Shown here: piece by piece, positions 63,430 through 64,000 of the stretch
How positions within the stretch are numbered: the first letter of the stretch is position 1
How the letters are laid out: every line of letters starts with the position of its first letter
Assembly: GCA_013122435.1 (NCBI GenBank)
Contig: WYDT01000004.1
Location: forward strand, 248,001-312,000
Source: Chloroflexi bacterium AL-N1
Lineage (GTDB): Bacteria > Chloroflexota > Chloroflexia > Chloroflexales > Roseiflexaceae
Length of the DNA stretch: 64,000 bases
Reading direction: 5' to 3'
Made by a program: the position numbers and the translations under genes
Notes under the pieces: generated by a model
What the model saw: only the letters and a program-made list of their open reading frames with translations
What the model was told of the DNA's origin: nothing
Databases searched by the model: none

Positions 63430-64000
63430 CTTTTATCCGCTCCTGAATGTCACTATGCCAAAGGGCAGCCTGATCCAGCCAGAATTCCCGGCAGCGCTCG
63501 GCTATCGCACACACGCGCTGACCCGTCTGTTTGATGTGCTCGGCGGAGCATTGGCCAAGCGTGCGCCTGAGTTTACAACGGCAGCAGGCTATGGCACCAG
63601 TCCCTATCCGCTCTACAACGGCTACGACAAAGAAGGTGAGTTCTTCTAACTAATGGAGATCACCTATGGTGGCCTCCCCGGTCGGCCAATCGGTGACGGC
63701 ATGGATGGGCATTCCTGTTGGCCTTTGTTTACGAACATCCCCACCGAATACCTGGAAAGCTACTATCCCATTCGCATCGATGCCTACTCCAGCATCATGG
63801 ACAACGGCGGCGCAGGTTTCCACCGTGGCGGCAATGGCATCGAAAAGGTGTACACCTTCCTCGAACCGGGCGAAATCAGCATCCACGACGACCGCTGGCT
63901 GACTCCACCGTGGGCATTCTGGGCGGTACCCCAGGGATGCGCTCACAAAAACTGCTGCGTCGTGCCGATGGCACAGCAGAGGTGCTGCCAAGCAAGTGTG
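63402..64000 (+). pseudogene. Hydantoinase B/oxoprolinase C-terminal fragment, frameshifted
   Basis: The first frame (to 63649) reads FYPLLNVTMPKGSLIQPEFP and AAGYGTSPYPLYNGYDKEGE. Past a stop, another frame continues GGLPGRPIGDGMDGHS, WPLFTNIPTEYLESYYPIRI, NGGAGFHRGGNGIEKVYTFL and EPGEISIHDDRWLT, then a further shift gives WGILGGTPGMRSQKLLRR. This is the C-terminal third of HyuB, with its N terminus missing and CaiB joined directly before it. The reading continues beyond the window edge, so the 3' end is not seen. Confidence 0.85.

Overview
The window reads as chromosome from a Chloroflexota bacterium, most likely class Chloroflexia (Herpetosiphon/Chloroflexus side). This is inferred from protein style: PAS-STAS regulators, a DUF4388 protein, YVPETGH/FGxP-type secreted repeats, a SAV2177-type methyltransferase and an effector-associated N-terminal domain. 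A full set of late menaquinone genes, an NDH-2 and an F420-type (Ddn-like) reductase point to a menaquinone-respiring organism that probably makes F420. Base composition is balanced by eye, except for an AT-rich island at 59.5-61.5 kb. I saw no tRNA, rRNA, CRISPR array or intact insertion sequence.

Layout. 0-19.5 kb is ordinary single genes: PH-like membrane protein, DUF416, GNAT, KimA-like K+ transporter, DedA, YdeI-like protein, phosphoesterase, MerR regulator, a frameshifted C45 hydrolase, an M24 peptidase, an aldo/keto reductase behind a textbook MerR-type promoter, GAF histidine kinase, NDH-2, ClpS, PAS-STAS protein, methyltransferase and quinone oxidoreductase. 19.6-30.2 kb is a minus-strand defence-type module: SNF2/DrmD-like helicase with DUF3883, DUF1156 DNA methylase, a membrane-anchored TPR protein, and a HEPN-DUF499 ATPase. 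Its helicase appears to have lost motif VI by an in-frame deletion. 31.2-35.7 kb is a minus-strand run of Ddn-like reductase, MBL hydrolase, a 51-residue membrane protein, an alpha/beta hydrolase and three membrane proteins, two of them disrupted.

36.1-36.6 kb holds two tiny Cys/His peptide genes of 26 and 35 residues with good ribosome sites, downstream of four 11-bp phased repeats. 37-43 kb has a 7TM-PAS histidine kinase, a secreted repeat protein, a GT-C-like membrane protein and a PlsC-like acyltransferase. 43.2-47.8 kb is a compact pathway: GTP cyclohydrolase II, RibD-type reductase, Zn-ADH-like oxidoreductase, a PTPS-like protein lacking the usual Cys, and a GT4 glycosyltransferase, with a methyltransferase convergent. 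It looks like a modified pyrimidine/pterin or glycoside pathway. 50.4-58.1 kb is menF-menD-menH-menB-menA-menE, without menC. 58-64 kb is accessory: SAV2177 methyltransferase, a coding remnant, an AT-rich EAD-type protein, and a GntR regulator with two TTGTATACAA operators next to decayed CaiB and hydantoinase-B genes.

Genes working together: an 18-bp Rex-like dyad lies in the spacer of the ndh promoter, and another just upstream of menF, which would couple NADH oxidation to quinone supply. The number of frameshifted or remnant genes (RidA, TerC, C45, 10.35-11.09 kb, two membrane proteins, GNAT, CaiB, HyuB) is high. Either this is a decaying accessory region or the assembly contains indel errors. 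All calls come from reading the sequence alone.
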